Source of the DNA: Baffinella frigidus | Lineage: Eukaryota; Cryptophyceae; Cryptomonadales; Baffinellaceae | DNA length: 10,117 nt | Assembly: GCA_026770585.1 (NCBI GenBank) | Contig: MU646881.1 | Coordinates: 236,025 to 246,141 of the forward strand | Reading direction: 5' to 3' | In this document: positions 7,153-10,117 of the stretch, piece after piece | Layout of the letters: each line of letters opens with the position of its first letter | How positions within the stretch are numbered: position 1 is the stretch's first letter | Notes under the pieces: generated by a model | The model's input: the letters and a program-made list of their open reading frames with translations, nothing else | Database searches by the model: none | What the model was told of the DNA's origin: nothing | Made by a program: the position numbers and the translations under genes

Positions 7153-7276
7153 CAGAGATACCTCGCTCATAAGAAAATGCCCCCCCCCTAGGACAACCGT
7201 AGCACCCTGGGCATGGGCCTACTGTACATGTAGGATCCTAGGGGGGTAGCAGTTTCTTATGAGCGAGGTACCCCTG
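7153..7276 (-). mobile_element. TA-flanked MITE, copy 2 (inverted)
   Basis: A 124-bp element with arms TACCTCGCTCATAAGAAA (7159-7176) and its exact complement (7253-7270). Its reverse complement aligns with copy 1 along the whole length, including the asymmetric loop (ACAGTAGGCCCATGCCCAGGG against ACAGTAGGCCTATGCCTAGGG). The two copies are therefore inverted relative to each other. TA again borders both ends (7151-7152 and 7277-7278). The left tip has decayed to CAGAGATACC. On the + strand the right end reads as MSEVPLY, which explains the apparent ORF start at 7259. Confidence 0.8.
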
Positions 7277-7359
7277 TACAGTGGACCTATTGGGCCGAGG
7301 CAAGCTCGTCCTGGACTACGGCTCCACATCCGATGGTCACGGAGAGGGGCCGCAGGTGT

Positions 7360-7400
7360 TTGGCCTCGCAGAGCGCTACTAGCTTTTCTTGGTCCTCCTG
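7360..7400. repeat. Junction repeat, copy 1
   Basis: TTGGCCTCGCAGAGCGCTACTAGCTT...TTGGTCCTC recurs at 7591-7634 with a few substitutions and a small insertion. In both places it is immediately followed by a telomere-variant tract, so the unit duplicated is the junction plus the tract (about 232 bp). Confidence 0.75.
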
Positions 7401-7493
7401 TTGTAGGGTTTTGGGTTGAGGGTTTGGGGTTTAGGGTGGAGGGATGAGGGTGTGGGGTTGAGGGTGTAGGGTTGAGGGTTGAGGGTTGAGGAT

Positions 7494-7530
<37 letters not shown>

Positions 7531-7583
7531 GGGGTTCAGGATTGATGGTTTTGGGTTTTGGGTTTAGGGTTCATGGTTTAAAG
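7401..7583 (+). repeat. TTGAGGG-rich telomere-variant tract
   Basis: About 24 units, chiefly TTGAGGG, mixed with GTGTGGGG, TTTTGGG, TTTAGGG and TTCAGGA. The most uniform part is about 7456-7525. The G-rich strand is +. The TTGAGGG variant is shared with the minus-strand tract at 2146-2207. Confidence 0.9.
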
Positions 7584-7590
7584 GGGGTTC

Positions 7591-7634
7591 TTGGCCTTGC
7601 ACAGCGCGACTAGCTTCGATTCAATTGGTCCTCA
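7591..7634. repeat. Junction repeat, copy 2
   Basis: TTGGCCTTGCACAGCGCGACTAGCTT...TTGGTCCTC is the second copy of the segment at 7360-7400. It is followed by TTTGGGGTTGAGGG and then by a short decayed tract to about 7680. Confidence 0.75.
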
Positions 7635-7932
7635 TGGTTTGGTGTTTGGGGTTGAGGGTTGCGGGCGTAGGGTCTAGGGGTTCGCTGGTGTGCGCAGGGC
7701 ATATCGAAAGAGGCAAGATGCAAGAGGGCACGGATACCCCTCAAGTTCCCAGTAAGCACATCACCGTGACACCGTGCGGTAGGGTCCCAGGACCAGCCCA
7801 GGGCGAGTTAGCGTGAATCTTCACCCTATCAATATTCACCCTATGGGCACTTCAGGGATTCACTACTTGGTGTGTGTGCCAAGGTGCTGCGGTGCCGCTT
7901 CGGGAGAGAGAGTGACCTTGCTTCTCTCATGG
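7635..7932. other. Stretch with decayed G-rich start, no gene
   Basis: The stretch begins with a few TTTGGGG/TTGAGGG-like units and becomes ordinary sequence. AATCTTCACCCTAT and AATATTCACCCTAT (7814-7844) form a short direct repeat. No gene is supported. Confidence 0.45.
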
Positions 7933-8120
7933 GGAGAGAGAGACCGAGAGAGAGAGAGACAGACAGAGACAGAGAGAAACAGAGAGAGACAGAGACAGAC
8001 AGAGACAAAGACAGAGAGACAGAAAGAGAGAGACAGATACATAGACAGACAGACAGACAGACAGACAGAGATAAAGAGACAGAAAGAGAGACACAGACAG
8101 AGAGACAGAGAAAGAGAGTT

Positions 8121-8197
<77 letters not shown>

Positions 8198-8205
8198 AGG
8201 AGAAG
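7933..8205 (+). repeat. GACA/GA compound microsatellite
   Basis: A purine-rich array about 270 bp long with nested segments: mixed GAGAGACAGA units, perfect (GACA)n at about 8043-8068, (GA)n at about 8124-8152, and a second perfect (ACAG)n run at about 8157-8197. Frames on both strands give Arg/Glu/Asp/Thr/Gln or Leu/Ser/Cys/Val repeats and are not genes. Confidence 0.97.
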
Positions 8206-8383
8206 CGAGACAAATCAACCTTGCTTCGCGCAACGAACTGAGCGCATCCATCCCCCTGGGACCCCACACCCTTCCCGCCCCATATGAACGGCTCCAAGTC
8301 CCCATCAGCGAGCAGCGCATGCAGCTTCGGAGACGTTAACTGTCAGGGTTTGGGGTTGGGAGTTTAGAGTTCAGGGATCCCGT

Positions 8384-8427
8384 GTGGTGAACGGCCCTGG
8401 AATTGATGGGTTTTCGTGTGGGATGAC
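8384..8427 (+). repeat. Isolated copy of the GGGATGACC repeat
   Basis: GTGGTGAACGGCCCTGGAAT...ATGGGTTTTCGTGTGGGATGAC matches the beginning of the array at 8931 with about 4 differences in 44 bases. It is flanked by degenerate telomere-like sequence on both sides (8341-8376 and 8434-8490). Confidence 0.8.
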
Positions 8428-8490
8428 GTTACTGGTAGGGTTTGGGGTGTAGGGTTCAGGGTTTGGATTGTTAGGGTTCAGGGTGCAGGG
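8428..8490 (+). repeat. Short degenerate telomere-like block
   Basis: Units such as GGGTTTG, GGGTGTA, GGGTTCA and GGGTGCA form a worn G-rich array. It ends just before the paired CCAAAACCCGCCAGAG segments at 8495-8510 and 8518-8532, which recur with a 22-base period. Confidence 0.75.
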
Positions 8491-8532
8491 TGCACCAAAA
8501 CCCGCCAGAGGGTTTACCCAAACCCGCCAGAG

Positions 8533-8819
8533 CGTGAAAGTTTCAGGGTTCAGCTCGGAGCGGCTGCACAGAGCATCTGAATGTATTTAGTGAGGAGCTC
8601 AGAATAACTGGGGAAGAGCTTGGTGTTCTTGGAGCTAGGGGCCCTCCGGCCTACACACGGTTAGGGGTCCAAACGGCGGATTGCAAGGGTTTCGGGACCC
8701 CGGGTGTCAGCGAGTAACGTGGCCAAATTTGCACAACAAAACCTCAAAGTTAATTGCCTTGGGAAAGTTGACTTTGGGTGAAAGGTTTGTAGTCCAATGT
8801 GTCGCGTAGGCAATCCCGC
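8533..8819. other. Unassigned stretch
   Basis: No repeat or gene was identified. The minus-strand frame at 8707-9048 spans the start of two repeat families and has no domain I recognise. Confidence 0.4.
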
Positions 8820-8922
8820 ATCCCTTAAGTGGCCATGCGGTCAAATTTGAACGCAAAGAGATCGTAGGCAGGTCCGTGGGCCCTACGGTAGGGTGTATGA
8901 GCCTACTCGCCACTTGGGGGAT
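8820..8922. repeat. Dispersed foldback repeat family B, copy 2
   Basis: A 103-bp segment bounded by ATCCCTTAAGTGGC and GCCACTTGGGGGAT, an imperfect terminal inversion. It aligns with 6581-6682 through GCAGGTCC, GGGCCCTAC(G/C)GTAGGG and TATGAGCCTACTCGCCAC. The middle has diverged more (a TCAAATTTGAACG palindrome-like core instead of GCGAATATTCGC) yet keeps local symmetry. That suggests selection for, or inheritance of, folding rather than exact sequence. Confidence 0.7.
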
Positions 8923-8930
8923 ACGAGCTC

Positions 8931-9116
8931 GTGGTGAACGGCCCTGAAATCGATGGGTTTGCGTGTGGGATGGCCTGAAATCGACGGGTTTTCGTGTGGG
9001 ATGACCTGTCACCATGGAACCTATTGATTTTCGTGTGGAATGGCCCAAAATCGATGTTTTGTATGGGATGACCTGGGGCCCTGGAAACTATTGGTTTTGG
9101 TGTAGGATGACCTGGG
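8931..9116 (+). repeat. GTGTGGGATGACC tandem repeat array
   Basis: About five degenerate units contain GTGTGGGATG(A/G)CC and ATCGATGGGTTTTC. GTGTGGGA-like starts lie near 8963, 8994, 9034, 9061 and 9100. The spacing alternates between about 27-31 and about 39-40 bases, so short and long unit types alternate. The first unit matches the isolated copy at 8384. Confidence 0.8.
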
Positions 9117-9139
9117 AGAGGCAGGCGGGCATGGCATAG

Positions 9140-9180
9140 CGGTCAAACTCTTGTTGCGCCTCTCGCATTAACTCCCCCAG
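9140..9180 (+). repeat. 41-bp direct repeat, copy 1
   Basis: CGGTCAAACTCTTGTTGCGC continuing to ACTCCCCCAG is repeated at 9252-9292 with a single T/C difference, 112 bases later. The high identity against a diverged background suggests recent duplication. Confidence 0.9.
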
Positions 9181-9251
9181 ACTGCGCAAACATGCTAGGA
9201 TCAGCGGCCAGCAGCTGTTGACTGATCACAGACGATCCTCTGGTACCGTAC

Positions 9252-9292
9252 CGGTCAAACTCTTGTTGCGCCTCCCGCATTAACTCCCCCAG
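9252..9292 (+). repeat. 41-bp direct repeat, copy 2
   Basis: The second copy of 9140-9180. It runs directly into a telomere-like block. A decayed third relative of the 3' half plus downstream bases (TTCGCATGAGCTCCCC...CTGCGCGCAAA) lies at 9381-9411, on the other side of that block. Confidence 0.9.
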
Positions 9293-9296
9293 CCTG

Positions 9297-9380
9297 TGAG
9301 GGTTTGGGATTTGGGATTTGGGGTTTGGGGTTTGGGGTTTAGGGTTAAGGGTTTAGGGCTCAGGGTCCAGGGTTCAGGGT
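9297..9380 (+). repeat. Degenerate telomere-like block
   Basis: TGAGGGTTTGGGATTTGGG is followed by TTTGGGG, TTTAGGG, TTAAGGG, TCAGGG and TTCAGGG units, G-rich on the + strand. It is inserted between 41-bp repeat copy 2 and the decayed third copy. Confidence 0.85.
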
Positions 9381-9411
9381 TTCGCATGAGCTCCCCGATC
9401 CTGCGCGCAAA

Positions 9412-9720
9412 TCAGAGGGGTCTAAAATGCGCGTTTGGGGGGGGGGGGTAAAATGCGCCTTGTTTTGTACCAGAAATCGTTTAGATGGGCGCCCCGCGAA
9501 ACAGAATCTGATCTTGGAAAGAGAAAGAGTCTCTTTTCCAGAATAGATGATATTTCGGGTTGACGGTTTAGCGCGCAACATGCGGGCGTCGCCAACACCA
9601 AATAGCTCCAATGCCGAGCCAACATCCGAGGTGGGATCTATAAGGTGATCGAATCTATTGGGGGGTAAACCTGCGAGCGTCGCCTTGTGCGATCGCGGCA
9701 ACCGCCGCGTCGATGATCCT
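9412..9720. other. Unassigned stretch, minus-strand frame of 113 codons
   Basis: The minus strand is open from 9701 to 9360. The part between about 9470 and 9690 has a balanced composition without runs, but I recognise no domain and the frame runs into repeats. TAAAATGCGC occurs on both sides of a 12-base G run (9423-9432 and 9449-9458). An old coding fragment is possible but unproven. Confidence 0.3.
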
Positions 9721-9721
9721 T

Positions 9722-9765
9722 AAGTTGATCTGCCCAGGGGATCATACTCAAGTTGATCTGCCCAG
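9722..9765 (+). repeat. AAGTTGATCTGCCCAG direct repeat
   Basis: Two identical 16-base copies at 9722-9737 and 9750-9765 with a 28-base period. The intervening bases are GGGATCATACTC. Confidence 0.9.
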
Positions 9766-9847
9766 CGTCCCGCGGTTGACTAATGTTAGCGTTTCCTGTT
9801 ACCTTGCCGGGCGTGACTGGAACCAGGAGACGCTCAGGACTGGCGCG

Positions 9848-10029
9848 ATAGGGTTAGGGGTTTGGCTTTGTGTTTAGGGTTGGGGTTCAGAGTTTAGGGT
9901 TAGGTTTTAGGGTCCAGGGTTTAGGGGTGGGGGGTGGAGGTTGGGGTTTGGGGTTTGGGGTTTCGGATGAGGGTTTAGGGTTTAGGGCCCAGGATTAAGG
10001 GCGTGGGGTTTGGGGTTTGGGGGGTGGGG
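9848..10029 (+). repeat. Degenerate subtelomeric TTTAGGG variants
   Basis: G-rich units with many variants (TTAGGGG, TTTGGGG, TTCAGAG, TTTTAGGG, GTGGGG) increase in regularity toward the right and merge into the perfect array at 10030. Confidence 0.9.
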
Positions 10030-10117
10030 TTTAGGGTTTAGGGTTTAGGGTTTAGGGTTTAGGGTTTAGGGTTTAGGGTTTAGGGTTTAGGGTTTAGGGT
10101 TTAGGGTTTGGGGTTTA
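10030..10117 (+). repeat. (TTTAGGG)n telomere-type array
   Basis: Eleven perfect TTTAGGG copies (10030-10106) are followed by one TTTGGGG and a partial TTTA at the window end. The G-rich strand reads 5' to 3' toward the right, the orientation expected at a right-hand chromosome end. The window stops inside the array. One variant unit occurs distal to the perfect copies, so an interstitial array cannot be excluded. Confidence 0.93.

Noticed and set aside
6399-7278. Composite transposon bounded by the two MITE copies
   Set aside because: The interior has no transposase or other ORF and includes a different repeat family; two independent insertions are simpler.
7813-8339. Four frames of 142-159 codons on both strands
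   Set aside because: They are translations of the GACA/GA microsatellite.
9140-9292. CRISPR-like direct repeats
   Set aside because: Only two near-identical copies with one 71-base gap, in a eukaryotic context; there is no array.

Overview
This is eukaryotic nuclear DNA. It contains a spliced gene with canonical GT-AG introns, plant-type (TTTAGGG)n telomere repeats at the right end, several families of short foldback elements and long compound microsatellites. High GC, long G/C homopolymer runs, GC-ending codons and TTTAGGG repeats fit a protist, probably an alga or an alga-related lineage. TTTAGGG telomeres occur in green lineages, stramenopiles, dinoflagellates and others, so the group cannot be fixed from this window.

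Only one gene is confidently supported: a three-exon homologue of EIF1AD on the + strand at 4565-5641. It has an S1-like/eIF1A-like domain and encodes 207 aa. In other eukaryotes this nuclear/cytoplasmic RNA-binding protein is linked to late 40S ribosomal subunit maturation. Everything else that reads as open frame is low-complexity, antisense to this gene, or made of repeats. One minus-strand reading frame (2508-3389) is kept as a low-confidence hypothetical.

Layout: 1-220, C-rich tract; 217-301, degenerate telomere-like block; 302-1300, unassigned; 1304-1489, three decayed tandem repeats; 1817-1868, GAA microsatellite; 1927-2042, TA-flanked foldback element; 2065-2207, CCTCTCCA and CCCTCAA arrays; 2884-3033, long imperfect foldback; 3040-3205, purine minisatellite; 4011-4121, CAGC/CAGT tract; 4565-5641, EIF1AD-like gene; 5642-6400, 3' flank; 6401-7276, a pair of inverted copies of one TA-flanked MITE enclosing a copy of a second dispersed repeat; 7360-7634, a duplicated junction sequence plus TTGAGGG-like tracts; 7933-8205, GACA/GA microsatellite; 8384-9115, related tandem and dispersed repeats; 9140-9292, 41-bp direct repeats; 9848-10117, degenerate then perfect TTTAGGG repeats.

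The right end grades from degenerate variants into 11 perfect TTTAGGG copies with the G-rich strand pointing rightward. This suits a subtelomere or the edge of a chromosome end. However, similar tracts of both orientations occur inside the window, so an interstitial position is also possible. No multi-gene system is visible. The most interesting content is the set of short non-autonomous foldback elements, above all the TACCTCGCTCATAAGAAA-ended MITE pair.
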